The notes: generated from the letters alone by a model not told the origin. 64,000 nt of DNA from Bacilli bacterium (GCA_017454295.1 JAFTDF010000016.1:16557-80556); one strand, 5' to 3'. Positions 1 through 9,717 are shown, numbered from the stretch's first letter. Translations and numbers: made by a program.

Positions 1-454
1 CGATGATGGCCAAGCCGATGTCATTGACCTGCTGGATGAATTGTTCGCTGGTTAAGGAGATATTGAATCCGGGGATGGATTCGAGTTTATCGAGGGTGCC
101 TCCGGTATGGCCAAGGCCGCGGCCCGACATTTTGGCGAGTTTGGCGCCACAAGCGGCAACCAAAGGTCCTACGGCAAGGGAGGTCTTATCCCCCACCCCA
201 CCGGTGGAATGCTTATCGACTTTGACGCCTTGGATGGCGGAAAGATCGATCGTTTCTCCCGAATGCATCATGGCATCGGTCATGATCGCGGTTTCTTCCT
301 CGTTCATGCCCTGGAAATAAACGGCCATGGTAAAGGCGGATGCCTGATAATCGGGGATATCCCCGTTGGTATAGCCTTGGATGAAGAAGCGGATTTCTTC
401 TTCGGTTAAGGGATGGCCATCCCTTTTCTTTTCGATAATGTCTACGGCTCTCAT
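1..454 (-). CDS. pdp: pyrimidine-nucleoside phosphorylase, N-terminal part (cut by window edge)
   Basis: Phosphorolysis of thymidine and uridine in nucleoside salvage. Reading the minus strand from the ATG at 454 gives 151 residues beginning [13 protein letters not shown]. They include the family signatures [13 protein letters not shown] (phosphate loop) and [17 protein letters not shown] (about residues 80-125). The frame stays open to base 1, so the C-terminal two thirds lie outside the window. No Shine-Dalgarno site precedes the ATG. A TAAAAT -10 box ends seven bases upstream, suggesting a leaderless message. The gene is divergent from rsmF and the two promoters overlap. Family assignment is strong; thymidine-specific DeoA is the alternative. 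Confidence 0.95.
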   Translation of the reverse strand, partial: MRAVDIIEKKRDGHPLTEEEIRFFIQGYTNGDIPDYQASAFTMAVYFQGMNEEETAIMTDAMMHSGETIDLSAIQGVKVDKHSTGGVGDKTSLAVGPLVAACGAKLAKMSGRGLGHTGGTLDKLESIPGFNISLTSEQFIQQVNDIGLAII

Positions 455-461
455 ACGCACT

Positions 462-490
462 ATTTTAGCGAAAGACTTTGTCTTTGACAT
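462..490 (-). promoter_or_regulatory. pdp promoter (leaderless type)
   Basis: On the minus strand ATGTCA (490-485), a 17-base spacer and TAAAAT (467-462), then seven bases to the pdp ATG. The -35 hexamer overlaps the -35 of the divergent rsmF promoter, so the two polymerases would compete. Confidence 0.6.
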
Positions 491-513
491 CTTAAATGCG
501 TCGCCTCTACAAT
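484..513 (+). promoter_or_regulatory. rsmF promoter (leaderless type)
   Basis: Perfect TTGACA at 484-489, an 18-base spacer and TACAAT at 508-513. The ATG at 520 is six bases after the -10 box, which is where transcription should start. Confidence 0.75.
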
Positions 514-519
514 AGCGCC

Positions 520-1830
520 ATGGATTTTCGGGAACATTTACTCGCTTATCTACCCCTCGGAGAAGTCGATGGCATCCTCTCCGCCCAGAAGAAAGAACAA
601 GTCCACGGCTTGCTTTTGAACACGGAAAAAGTCGACCCCGTAGCATTTACCCAAGCCTTCCCACATATCGAGCCGATTCCCCATGTTCCCCATGGTTATC
701 GTTACTCTTCCGAGGAATATGCCTTTGGCAAGCATCCCCTGTTCGATTTAGGTGCCTATTACATCCAAGACCCGGCGGCGATGCTCGTCGCCTCGCAACT
801 AAAACCCCGGGAAGGGGCGAGGATCCTCGATCTATGCGCCGCCCCTGGTGGCAAAACCATCGGCACGTCCTTGCTTTATCCTAGTTGCACCCTTATTTCG
901 AATGACCTCTCCTATCCGAGGGCCAAGGAACTCTCCGGAAACGTCGAACGGATGGGACGGGGCAACATCGTGGTGACCTGTGCCGATTTCAAAGATCATT
1001 ATCGAGATTCCCAAGGCGCCTTCGACGCCATCATCCTGGATGCCCCATGCTCGGGCTCGGCGATGTTTCGGAAAAACGACCTTGCCGAAGCCGATTGGTC
1101 CATCGAAAAGGTGCAGCGTTGCGCCACCATCCAAAAAGAGCTTTTATCCTTCGCCTATTCGATGCTCGCTCCCGGTGGCATCCTTTTATACTCAACCTGT
1201 TCGTTTTCCAAAGAAGAAGACATCGATCCCATCCTTGAGTTACTAAAAGAACATGATGATCTTTCACTTTGTGAAATGGAAGACGATTCTTCCTTCTACC
1301 ACCACCCCGATTTGCCCGAGGCGATCTTCCTCTTCCCCCACCGTTATGAAGGGGAAGGACAGTTCTTGGTGAAAGTTCAAAAGGCAGGCAGGCCTCCTCT
1401 ATTCGCAATGAGGAATCGTCCTGCCCCGAAACAGAATCCATTCGTCGGTGCCTATGGATTAGAAGGACGTGACTTCGAAATCAAGGGAACCGCCCTCTAT
1501 TCGATGCCTCGCTGCACCCCTACCCACCATCTCCCTGTGCTCCGTTATGGGGTAAAAATCGAGGAAGACGGGAATCCCGATTTCGCCCTTGCTAGATACC
1601 TCGGAGTTGAGGATTCCATTCCTCTAGACGGTACCCAGACCAAGGCCTATTTATCCGGACTCACTTTCGACCTAAATGCGGCAAAAGGATACCATGTAGT
1701 TTCCTATCAGGGACTCACGATGGGATGGGTGAAAGTCAGCAACGGCGTCGCCAAAAACCATTACCCCAAAGGGTTGAGGCGAGATTATGCCAAAGACTTA
1801 TTTCCGTTCTTGGTAACTACGGATCGTTAA
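520..1830 (+). CDS. rsmF: RsmF-family rRNA cytosine-C5 methyltransferase
   Basis: SAM-dependent m5C methyltransferase of the NOL1/NOP2/Sun family, 436 aa, with the RsmF C-terminal domains. Seen: SAM motif [11 protein letters not shown], motif [12 protein letters not shown] with the cysteine that releases product, and motif VI YSTCSF with the attacking cysteine. The C-terminal RNA-binding half ends in the typical GW.K...KNHYPKGLR segment. An upstream in-frame ATG at 496 lies inside the promoter spacer, so 520 is chosen. The start has no Shine-Dalgarno site. The 3' end overlaps the convergent gene at 1798 by 33 bases. The target cytosine cannot be told from sequence. Confidence 0.9.
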   Translation: MDFREHLLAYLPLGEVDGILSAQKKEQVHGLLLNTEKVDPVAFTQAFPHIEPIPHVPHGYRYSSEEYAFGKHPLFDLGAYYIQDPAAMLVASQLKPREGARILDLCAAPGGKTIGTSLLYPSCTLISNDLSYPRAKELSGNVERMGRGNIVVTCADFKDHYRDSQGAFDAIILDAPCSGSAMFRKNDLAEADWSIEKVQRCATIQKELLSFAYSMLAPGGILLYSTCSFSKEEDIDPILELLKEHDDLSLCEMEDDSSFYHHPDLPEAIFLFPHRYEGEGQFLVKVQKAGRPPLFAMRNRPAPKQNPFVGAYGLEGRDFEIKGTALYSMPRCTPTHHLPVLRYGVKIEEDGNPDFALARYLGVEDSIPLDGTQTKAYLSGLTFDLNAAKGYHVVSYQGLTMGWVKVSNGVAKNHYPKGLRRDYAKDLFPFLVTTDR

Positions 1831-2217
1831 AAAGGCGATCACGGCTTCGCAGGCGGCGATGACGATCCCCGAGATGATGAACTCGACGTTTTGCCATACC
1901 ACGCCAAAGGGGATGGAGCCGCCAATGCCAAATCCGGCGAAGACAAAGCAGATGATGGAGAAGATGAAGCAATCGTAAGGACGCTTAATGTCGTGCAGGA
2001 TCCAATACACCCCCGTGCCGGCGCAAAGTAAGCATGGGATGCCATAACCGATGCACCAAGGCAAATAATACGGCAGGTTTTCGGCCCCCTCGGGTTTGTT
2101 CTTTTGCAATAAAAAGAACATCGCGACGAAGACGATGAACCCCAAAATGATGAGGCCCGTGCCGGCGGTTTTGCTTAAGGAATACGTCCCCTGAAACGGG
2201 TCGGAACTATTCGGCAT
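1798..2217 (-). CDS. small membrane protein, unknown function
   Basis: Not recognised. About 139 aa starting MPNSSDPFQ. It shows four hydrophobic segments (near residues 20-38, 48-68, 76-98 and 108-130), so it is probably a four-helix inner-membrane protein. It is the last gene of the run ftsK, pulA, plsC and its start lies inside the plsC 3' end, implying translational coupling. Alternative ATG starts exist at 2232 and 2226; none has a clear Shine-Dalgarno site. Its 3' end overlaps rsmF tail to tail. Confidence 0.7.
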   Translation of the reverse strand: MPNSSDPFQGTYSLSKTAGTGLIILGFIVFVAMFFLLQKNKPEGAENLPYYLPWCIGYGIPCLLCAGTGVYWILHDIKRPYDCFIFSIICFVFAGFGIGGSIPFGVVWQNVEFIISGIVIAACEAVIAFLTIRSYQERK

Positions 2218-3052
2218 TCTTTTCATTCTCATAATGAATCCATTCTTGGTGTTGTTGCATCTTCCACCACTTTTTCGCTTTCTTCTTCCCTTGCCCGTTT
2301 TCGTAATAGAGGCGGTCTTTTTCGATGAGCCGCTGCAAGGGGGCATCCATTTCCTTTTCCATTCTTTCGGCGAATTCGCCGGTGCCGGTGGGCCCCATTT
2401 CCGCTAAGGGCACCACGGGTAAGGCCGAGGCTTGGACGTAGTAGCTACGATGGAAGGCTTTTTCCTCAACGAAACGCTGCTCCCCAAAAAGCAGGACGGG
2501 CTGGATATCAAGTCCCGCCATCGAAGCGAGTTTGAACGAACCGGGATGGAATTCGTTCATCATGCCATAGGGGAACTTGTTACGGGTGCCTTCGGGGAAG
2601 ACAGCATAGCCGATTTTTTCGGCTTTGATGAGTTTGGCCACGTCGCGGAACTTCCGCAGCGTGCCCATCGGGTCGTCCCGGTCGATGAAGATGCCGTCAA
2701 TGGCCTTGATCAGATGCGGCACAAAGGGCATTTTCAAGGTTTCTTTCTTGGCCACGATGCCGATCGGCTCGGGGGAAAGGGCGATCAAAATCAAGGGATC
2801 GAACATGGACAGATGGTTGGCGATGATCAATTTGCCACGGCCCAAAATCGGTGCCGTGCCCGGATCGAGGTCGAGTTCCATCTTCATTTGGCGCAGCAAA
2901 AACAAAATCGTGCCGCGGACCCGCCGATAGCGTTCTTCGATGGGGTAATCCTCGGGGTGCTTCGAGTATTTGCGCATGTAGGTAAAGTACTCCCATACCA
3001 CACGCGGGAGGCAAAGGAATACCAAACGAAGCCACTTCAGCGCTTTCTTCAT
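2207..3052 (-). CDS. plsC: 1-acyl-glycerol-3-phosphate acyltransferase (PlsC family)
   Basis: Transfers an acyl chain to lysophosphatidate to make phosphatidate at the membrane. 281 aa. Seen: the HX4D catalytic motif as NHLSMFD (residues 79-85) and the substrate-binding FPEGTR (152-157). A hydrophobic N-terminal stretch (7-24) may anchor it. The C-terminus is an unusual Lys/Trp-rich tail (about 250-281) that extends beyond the catalytic domain. The ATG overlaps the pulA stop by four bases (ATGA), so it is coupled to pulA. Confidence 0.92.
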   Translation of the reverse strand: MKKALKWLRLVFLCLPRVVWEYFTYMRKYSKHPEDYPIEERYRRVRGTILFLLRQMKMELDLDPGTAPILGRGKLIIANHLSMFDPLILIALSPEPIGIVAKKETLKMPFVPHLIKAIDGIFIDRDDPMGTLRKFRDVAKLIKAEKIGYAVFPEGTRNKFPYGMMNEFHPGSFKLASMAGLDIQPVLLFGEQRFVEEKAFHRSYYVQASALPVVPLAEMGPTGTGEFAERMEKEMDAPLQRLIEKDRLYYENGQGKKKAKKWWKMQQHQEWIHYENEKNAE

Positions 3053-5157
3053 GCCTTTTTGCCTCGAGTCAAAACGGTGGAATGGGCGGGGATGATCACC
3101 GCATGAGGATCAGTATCGAGTCGGTCTTGATGCGAAGAATCAAAGACCTTCTCTAGCGGCGTCGGCGCCCAATAGGTTTCGTCACGTCCGCTGGCGTTGA
3201 AGAAGGCATGGACTTCCTCTTCAGGGGCGATGAGGTTCTTTTCCACGAACGAGAGACGGACGGTGTCGTTGATTTCGCCCACATCGATGGCTTGGTTGAT
3301 GAGGCGAGGATCGTAAATACGCAGATAAGGACTCTTCTTACGGATGGCGACCATCTTTTTGAAGTTCTCGGCCATTTCATAACGTTCGTCTAAAAGACGA
3401 TAGGAGAACTTGTTATAGCCGTCGCCTTTGTTATAGGTGTTGTCTTCTTCCCATTTCGACATGCCGATTTCCTGCCCGGCGTGGAAGAAGGGAATCCCAA
3501 AGGAGAACAAAATCGCGGCATTGACGCCCTGGATGATTTCGAGTTTGGTTTCCAAAGAATAGTCACGGCGACGCATCGAAAGGAAATCGAAGAAGGTCGC
3601 GTTATCGTGGCATTCGACATAGTTGATGGTCTGCGTGGCGGAAGCGAATTTCGGCGGCAAGATGAAATCGATGCAAGAACCGGCCAAAGCGTTTTTGAAG
3701 GCGTTTTTCGCCCCAAAATCCCCGGCGGCGTAATTCTTTAAGGTCTCGCGGTAGAAATCGTTGAAGAAGCCAAATTCGGGCAAAAGGTTGGCATTACCCA
3801 TGTGGCCAAGGGGGACGCTTACTTCCCCACCCATGTTCCAGCCTTCGCCGTAAAGGAGGAATCTCGGGTCATGGGAACGGGCCATGGCGCGGATTTGTTG
3901 CAAGGTTTCCACGTCGATGATGCCCATCAGGTCGAAGCGGAACCCATCGATATGATAGGTTTCGATCCAGTGGCGGCAAGCATCGACGATGAGTTTGCGC
4001 ACCATCGGACGTTCCGTGGCCAAATCGTTACCGCAGCCCGAGGTATTGGCCAATTTGGAATTGGCACGGCGCCGGAAATAGTAATTGGGCACCACTTTTT
4101 CGAAGACGGAATTTTGGTATTCGTAGACGTGGTTATAGACGACGTCCATGACGATGCGGATCCCGGCTTGGTGGAATTTGGCCACCATGTCGCGGCAATC
4201 GACGATACGGGATAAGGGATCTTCCAAGTTGGAGGCGTAAGAACCTTCGGGCACGAAATATTGGGCTGGGTCATAGCCCCAGTTATAACCGGAGGAGGGT
4301 TTGGATTCGTCGACGGTCTTATAGTCGTAAATCGGGAGCAATTGGAGATGGGTGATTCCCAAGCTCTTGATGTAATCGAATCCGGCAGGATGGCCGGCCT
4401 CGGTTTTTCGTCCTTCTTCGACGAGCCCTTTGAAGCGGCCCTTTTCGCGGATGTCGGTATGGGGATCGATGGTGAGGTCGCGGACATGGCCTTCGTAGAT
4501 AATGGCGTCGCAGGGGCTATTGAGGACGGGTAACGCCTCGGGATGATCGTTGTCCTTGAGCCGGCCAAAGTCGATGACGACGCTGTTTTCGCCATTTAAG
4601 GTCGAGCCTTTGGCATAGGGGTCGGTGACTTTGACCGTCACTTCAGAATTGGTGACGTGATAATGGTATTCGGCAAGATGCAAATCGCCATAGACGCGGC
4701 CTTTGAAGACCCCATGGTCGCAACGGATCATTTCCACCACGCTCCAAGGATCCTCGGGTTTCTTCCGGTAGGAAAGCACGACTTTGGAGGCTAGAGGCGC
4801 CCACAAGGCAAAACCAGTGTATTTTTTGGAATAGGTATAACCCAAATCGTTGCCCTTGTAATGGAATTCCTCGTCGAAGCCAGGGAAGGTGGTCGCCTCG
4901 GTGACATCCACGGGGACGGATCCATATTGGGGCATCACCAAGGAATAGGAATGACCGAGTTCCAAAGGCTCGTTTAACCGCAAATCGACGATGGAGATGG
5001 AAGAGAGGGTTGAGGTTCTCGCCACCGTGGGTTTGCCCATGGAGACGCCATCTTTCCATAAGACGGGTTCTAACTTCTCATAAGGAAGGGAGGAAAACAC
5101 GACGAGCCGTAAGAGATCGGGGGAAATGAGTTTCGCGTTGAGATAGGTATCTTTCAT
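3049..5157 (-). CDS. pulA: type I pullulanase / debranching enzyme
   Basis: GH13 enzyme that hydrolyses alpha-1,6 branches of pullulan, glycogen or limit dextrins. 702 aa, without a signal peptide, so cytoplasmic. Domains: an N-terminal domain (1-95), a CBM48-like domain (100-190) and a TIM barrel from about 215. Seen: the type I signature YNWGYDP (291-297), nucleophile D409 in GFRFD, acid/base E438 in YGEGW, and a later ECHDN motif. The Shine-Dalgarno site AAAGGA precedes the ATG 13 bases after ftsK. It should act with the neopullulanase at 9767 and malQ at 40005 on internal alpha-glucans. Confidence 0.93.
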   Translation of the reverse strand: MKDTYLNAKLISPDLLRLVVFSSLPYEKLEPVLWKDGVSMGKPTVARTSTLSSISIVDLRLNEPLELGHSYSLVMPQYGSVPVDVTEATTFPGFDEEFHYKGNDLGYTYSKKYTGFALWAPLASKVVLSYRKKPEDPWSVVEMIRCDHGVFKGRVYGDLHLAEYHYHVTNSEVTVKVTDPYAKGSTLNGENSVVIDFGRLKDNDHPEALPVLNSPCDAIIYEGHVRDLTIDPHTDIREKGRFKGLVEEGRKTEAGHPAGFDYIKSLGITHLQLLPIYDYKTVDESKPSSGYNWGYDPAQYFVPEGSYASNLEDPLSRIVDCRDMVAKFHQAGIRIVMDVVYNHVYEYQNSVFEKVVPNYYFRRRANSKLANTSGCGNDLATERPMVRKLIVDACRHWIETYHIDGFRFDLMGIIDVETLQQIRAMARSHDPRFLLYGEGWNMGGEVSVPLGHMGNANLLPEFGFFNDFYRETLKNYAAGDFGAKNAFKNALAGSCIDFILPPKFASATQTINYVECHDNATFFDFLSMRRRDYSLETKLEIIQGVNAAILFSFGIPFFHAGQEIGMSKWEEDNTYNKGDGYNKFSYRLLDERYEMAENFKKMVAIRKKSPYLRIYDPRLINQAIDVGEINDTVRLSFVEKNLIAPEEEVHAFFNASGRDETYWAPTPLEKVFDSSHQDRLDTDPHAVIIPAHSTVLTRGKKA

Positions 5158-5169
5158 GGGTCGTCCTTT

Positions 5170-7986
5170 CTATTGCTGATCTTCTTCGGGGAAGGGCGCT
5201 TCTTCGGAAGCGGGTTCCTCGGGGGCGGCGGAGGCGGAATGCACGACCACTTTGGCGCCTTTGGAGGAATTGGGAGTATCCAGGGAGATAATGCCTTCTT
5301 TGAGCAAACGGGAATAGATTTTCCCGGCGCGGGGGAAGCCAACGCCATAGTCCCGCTGAATCTGGCTGATCGAGGTGAATTCCCTGGCCATGACCGCTTC
5401 TTTGATCATTTGGTATTTCTCTTCGTCGCCGGCGGCTTTGATGTTAGCCAAAGCCGATTCGCTTAAGCCCGGGTCGAATCCCCCACCGCCGCTATTAGAG
5501 CTGACGGAACCGGGGATATTGTCTTCCTCGTCTTTGAGGTTGAGGAAGTCGGGATCATAGGCGGGGGCCATTTGGTTACGGATGAAATCGCCGATCACCC
5601 GCATATCGGTACTGGTGACGAAAGCACCTTGGGCACGGACAAATTCCTTCTTGGCGACTTGGACACAATCGATCAGCATATCGCCGCGGCCATTGAGGTC
5701 TTCCGCGCCAATGGCATCGAGGACGGTCTTCGAGTCGACCGAGGAAGCCACGGTCAAAGCGACGCGGGTCGGCAAGTTGGCTTTGATGGTCCCGGTGATG
5801 ACTTTGACGTCGGGACGTTGGGTCGCCACGATCATATGGATGCCGGCCGCACGGGCTTTTTGCCCGATGCGAAGCACGTAATTGGCGATGTCTTTCTCCG
5901 CCCCAACAAGGTCGGCGTATTCGTCGACCACGGCCACGATGAAGGGCATTTTCCGCTTATGGGCATAAACGCAATAATCTTCGTTGTAGTCGCGAATGCC
6001 TTGGACGTTGGCCTCTTCGAACATCTTGTAGCGGCGGTCCATCAAATCGCAAAGCTTCTTAAAGGCCACTTTGGCTTCGCTGGGCTCTTTGATGATGGGG
6101 CAAAGCAGATGCGGCAAATCACGATACTTGTTCATTTCGACGCGTTTGGGGTCGATGAGCATCAGTTTGAGTTCCTCGGGGCGGTTACGCATCAGCAAAG
6201 AGAACAGCACCGAGTGGATGAAAACGGATTTACCCGAACCGGTGGTCCCGGCGACGAGCATATGGGGGAGCTCGGTCAAATCGGCGTAGCGGACTTTGCC
6301 GGTGATGTCTTCGCCAAAGGGGAAGAGCATGTTGTTCTTTTCGTTTAGCGGAGGAAGCGCGGCGACCAATTCCTTCAAAGGAATGGTACGTGACACCAAA
6401 TTGGCGACTTCGAGGGCGCAGGTGCTCATGCCCGAAACGCGCTCGGCGAAACGGGTCGGCACGCCCCCAAGACGGACTTCGATATCTTTGACGAAACGGC
6501 CCAAAGTCGAAACCGAAACATCGGAATCGGCTTGGATGGCGAATTGGGTGACGGAAGGGCCGATGATGTGGCTGACGACGTGGGCCCCGGCATGGAGGTC
6601 TTGATAGGCTTGGTTGATGATGAGGGTCTTTTCCTCGCAATCCCGTTCCATCTCTTCAAGGTTTTGGGCGTTTTGGATATCTTGAAGCAGATCAAGGCTC
6701 GGCAATTGATAAGGCGGTAAGGGTACTTCGGCTTCGGGGTCGGGAGCAGGAGAGGGAGCAGGTGCGGGTGCAGGTGCTGGGGTGGGCGCGCGCTGGGGAG
6801 CAGGCGTCACAATGGGCGCGGGAGCAGGCGAAGCAACCCTCGGCGCTTCCGGGGTGGGCGTTGCCACGGGTGAAGGAACTTCTACGACGGGCGTTTCCAC
6901 CACTTCGGGGATTTCGGCTTCCGGGGCGGGAGAAGCTTCTTGCAAGAAAGAGGGTTTTGGATCAAACACCGGCTCGGGGGTCGGGTCTAGCGCAACCGGG
7001 GCTGGGGCTGGGTCGATGCTAGGGGCCGGTTTGCCGAAGGTGACGGGCGAATACGTGGTCATCGGGGTGGAAGGCACCGCTTCCATTTCTTCCTTTCGCG
7101 GACCGAAATAGGCTTTTTGCAAGCCGGTTCTTTGCAATGGGAGATTGGGGTTATATTCGGGCATCGGGATGGGCGTGGCTTGGCTCGGCTCGGGCGAAGG
7201 TGCTTGGTAAGGGGTCGCCGGAGCGAGGGTATTGGTATTGCGTAACGAACGGCGCGGAAGCAAGGTCTTCGAAGCGGGCAAAAACTCGGAAAGTTCCCGT
7301 GTATTTTGGCGTTTGGCCCGGAGCTCTTCTTTGGGGGCGATATTATCTTCGGGCAAAGCCACGCCAAAGGGATTGACCTCGGCGGCCAAAGCTTCTTGCC
7401 GTTGCTTTTCTTTGTTGGCTTTCCCCACGGCGATTTTGCCTTGGATAAAGCGTACCAAACGCACTAAGAGCGGATAGAAGAAGCAGACGAAAGCGCCAAG
7501 AAGCAACACCACATATAAGGCGATGCCCCAACCGCGGACCCCGGCATCGAGCAAACTGCCGGTAAGCAAATAGGCCAAGATGCCTCCGCCAAGGCGCAAA
7601 TCGGAAAGCAAGGCGCTTCCTAAATGCGTGCGGGCTTCCTCAAGGGCAAAAAAGAACGGCTCGGTCGTGCGTCCGGTGGCGAAATTCGTGGCCCCTAAAT
7701 CCGCCAAAAGGATGGCCACGCCTAGATATGTGAGCAGCCAGCCAAGGTAAATCCGCCAATGGATCGGTTTTTTATTGGCAAAGAGGACGTGATAGACGCC
7801 CCAAGCGGCAAAAGGGAGGACCAGCACGTAAATCCCGGCGATGCCGAAGAGGAAATCGATACCATAGGCAAGGAAGCGAAGATGCGTATTGGCGGAGAAA
7901 AGAATCGTCAGCGAAAACAAGGTGGCGGTGAGGCCAACCATGCGCTGAACGCGCGAGGGTGTGAAAACACTACCGTTTTTCGCCAT
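5170..7986 (-). CDS. ftsK: DNA translocase FtsK/SpoIIIE
   Basis: Septal DNA pump that clears chromosome termini during division. 938 aa: four N-terminal membrane segments (about 20-185), a long Pro/Ala-rich linker (about 210-430) with runs of PAPAPAP, the RecA-like motor with Walker A GTTGSGKS (near 580) and Walker B VDEYADL (near 684), and a C-terminal winged-helix gamma domain (about 865-915) that would read KOPS-type polarity sites. The Shine-Dalgarno site AAGGAG lies before the ATG, 15 bases after the RNase J gene, so the two are co-transcribed. FtsK and SpoIIIE cannot be separated here; no sporulation genes are nearby. Confidence 0.95.
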   Translation of the reverse strand: MAKNGSVFTPSRVQRMVGLTATLFSLTILFSANTHLRFLAYGIDFLFGIAGIYVLVLPFAAWGVYHVLFANKKPIHWRIYLGWLLTYLGVAILLADLGATNFATGRTTEPFFFALEEARTHLGSALLSDLRLGGGILAYLLTGSLLDAGVRGWGIALYVVLLLGAFVCFFYPLLVRLVRFIQGKIAVGKANKEKQRQEALAAEVNPFGVALPEDNIAPKEELRAKRQNTRELSEFLPASKTLLPRRSLRNTNTLAPATPYQAPSPEPSQATPIPMPEYNPNLPLQRTGLQKAYFGPRKEEMEAVPSTPMTTYSPVTFGKPAPSIDPAPAPVALDPTPEPVFDPKPSFLQEASPAPEAEIPEVVETPVVEVPSPVATPTPEAPRVASPAPAPIVTPAPQRAPTPAPAPAPAPSPAPDPEAEVPLPPYQLPSLDLLQDIQNAQNLEEMERDCEEKTLIINQAYQDLHAGAHVVSHIIGPSVTQFAIQADSDVSVSTLGRFVKDIEVRLGGVPTRFAERVSGMSTCALEVANLVSRTIPLKELVAALPPLNEKNNMLFPFGEDITGKVRYADLTELPHMLVAGTTGSGKSVFIHSVLFSLLMRNRPEELKLMLIDPKRVEMNKYRDLPHLLCPIIKEPSEAKVAFKKLCDLMDRRYKMFEEANVQGIRDYNEDYCVYAHKRKMPFIVAVVDEYADLVGAEKDIANYVLRIGQKARAAGIHMIVATQRPDVKVITGTIKANLPTRVALTVASSVDSKTVLDAIGAEDLNGRGDMLIDCVQVAKKEFVRAQGAFVTSTDMRVIGDFIRNQMAPAYDPDFLNLKDEEDNIPGSVSSNSGGGGFDPGLSESALANIKAAGDEEKYQMIKEAVMAREFTSISQIQRDYGVGFPRAGKIYSRLLKEGIISLDTPNSSKGAKVVVHSASAAPEEPASEEAPFPEEDQQ

Positions 7987-8001
7987 GCTTGCTCCTTACT
8001 C

Positions 8002-9675
8002 CTAGCCGATGTCGACGATTAAGGGCAAGACCATCGGCACTTGTCCGGAGAGCCGGCGCAAGCCCCGAAGGACCCGTTCATAGACATTTTGTTTCATCTC
8101 ATCGAGATTGACGTCGAATCGAGAGAGGAATTCATTGACCGTCGCCACGAAGATGCGGGCGGCTTCTTTCTGGGCGGCTTCCCCTTCCTTTTGGATAAGG
8201 TAGCCCCGCATCGCCACTTCCGGACCCGCCACGATCTCGCGGCGGGAAGAGGAGATGGTCATGGCCAGGACCATGACGCCTTCGGCGAGTTTTTCGCGGT
8301 CGGCGAGGACATTTTCGGAAATATCGCCCACGCCCGAACCGTCGATCATCAAATCCCCATGGGGAATCTTCTCATCAAAGATGCGGCCACCTTTTTCATC
8401 GATGAGGATGGACATACCGTTTTCCACGACGAAAACGTTTTGGTGGGAGAGGTTCAACCCCATGGATAAGGCCAACATGGCATTGGCGAGAAGATCTTTG
8501 TAGAAGCCCTTGACGGGAATGTAGTATTGCGGTTTGAGGATGGAGGCGAGCATCTTGAGGTCTTCTTCGGAAGCGTGCATGCGCAGGAATTGCTTCTTGG
8601 GCACGATGGTGACCCCACAGCCGCAGCGGAAGAGTTCATCCACCGCATCGGTGTATTCGAGTTCGGTATTGTCGGTGCTTAAGGAAGCGACGACGAAATG
8701 GTCGGTATCCTTGAGGCGGATCCGCTTGTCTTCATTGGCCCCGGTGGCGAGCAAAGCGATCTTGCGGAAGAGCTTGGCGCCAAAGGCGACCATGATGAAG
8801 ACCAGGTCGCTATCTTTGTGGCGAAGGATATCGTCGCTGGGGACAAAATTCTCTTTGGGGATGGAGAGGGCGCCCGAGGCGATGATCGGCTCAAGCACCG
8901 CTTTCGTGGTGCTGTCATAGAAAACGATTTTCTTGCGATTGGCCACCGCCAGACGGATGACTTCGTCCACGTTATAGATATCGGTGGAGAAGATGGATAC
9001 GAAGATGCGGCCTTTGGCTTTCTTAAACGCCTCGGAAAGATGGGGCGTTAGCTTATATAAGGGGGCCGTATAGCCCGGACGGGTCGCATAGACGGATTCG
9101 GGCAAAAGCGCCAAGGTCGGCTTTTCGGCGATGATGGCCAAGGCGTTCATATCGTTGAGATAGGCTTTGTCGGCCGCGTTTTCAACGACATAGTCACCGG
9201 TGATGACGATATTGCCGTAGCTGGTTTCGATGGCCATGCCGGAGCTATCGGCGATGTTATGGGCGGTATGGAAGAAATGGATCGTCCGTCCCGCGACTTG
9301 AAACACTGAGGAAGGTTCCACCGGATGGAGGTCGTACATGCTGGGGTCGCGTTTGACATGGCGAGTGAAAATCGAAAGCATCGACAACGTCACTTTGGAG
9401 CCATAAATCGGGGCCGGTGCTTTGGGATAAACATAGGCCAAACCACCGATTTCGTCATCGTGGCCATGGAGGAGGAAGTAGCCTTTGATCTTCTCTTTGT
9501 TCTCTTCCAGGTAATCGAATCGGGGGATGACATAGTCAACGCCGGGTTTGGTCTTATCAGGTTCCATCACACCACAGCCGACCACGAAAAGATCGCCGTT
9601 GATGTCGATGACGAGGCAGTTTTTGCCTTCCTCATCGAGGCCACCTAAAGACACAATCCGGATTTTGTCGTTCAT
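8002..9675 (-). CDS. ribonuclease J family protein, degenerate active site
   Basis: Metallo-beta-lactamase/beta-CASP protein of the RNase J family, 557 aa, normal length. Several ligands differ from catalytic RNase J. The HxHxDH motif reads H70-G-H72-D-D74-E75, with the last His replaced by Glu. The usual HGEY near the C-terminal side of beta-CASP reads K390-G-F-Y. H140, D162 (TGDY) and the His of the usual SGHAS (H368, here RMHAS) remain. This resembles RNase J2, the weakly active partner of J1, so it may be structural or need a J1 encoded elsewhere. It leads the ftsK-pulA-plsC run and has a good Shine-Dalgarno site (AGGAGGG). Confidence 0.88.
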   Translation of the reverse strand: MNDKIRIVSLGGLDEEGKNCLVIDINGDLFVVGCGVMEPDKTKPGVDYVIPRFDYLEENKEKIKGYFLLHGHDDEIGGLAYVYPKAPAPIYGSKVTLSMLSIFTRHVKRDPSMYDLHPVEPSSVFQVAGRTIHFFHTAHNIADSSGMAIETSYGNIVITGDYVVENAADKAYLNDMNALAIIAEKPTLALLPESVYATRPGYTAPLYKLTPHLSEAFKKAKGRIFVSIFSTDIYNVDEVIRLAVANRKKIVFYDSTTKAVLEPIIASGALSIPKENFVPSDDILRHKDSDLVFIMVAFGAKLFRKIALLATGANEDKRIRLKDTDHFVVASLSTDNTELEYTDAVDELFRCGCGVTIVPKKQFLRMHASEEDLKMLASILKPQYYIPVKGFYKDLLANAMLALSMGLNLSHQNVFVVENGMSILIDEKGGRIFDEKIPHGDLMIDGSGVGDISENVLADREKLAEGVMVLAMTISSSRREIVAGPEVAMRGYLIQKEGEAAQKEAARIFVATVNEFLSRFDVNLDEMKQNVYERVLRGLRRLSGQVPMVLPLIVDIG

Positions 9676-9711
9676 AACGCCCTCCTATGGAATTCGGGTT
9701 TCTCGTAGAGA

Positions 9712-9717
9712 ATTATA
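9712..9717 (-). promoter_or_regulatory. -10 box of the RNase J/ftsK/pulA/plsC run
   Basis: Perfect TATAAT on the minus strand, about 30 bases upstream of the Shine-Dalgarno site AGGAGGG. No convincing -35 box is seen. A weak inverted repeat (TTAGGAA / TTCCTAA) lies just upstream and may end neopullulanase transcription. Confidence 0.5.

Noticed and set aside
6720..7060. Repetitive GCAGGTGCGGG-like stretch in ftsK as a possible repeat array
   Set aside because: It encodes the Pro/Ala-rich FtsK linker; units are irregular and in frame, with no spacers, so not CRISPR or a mobile repeat.
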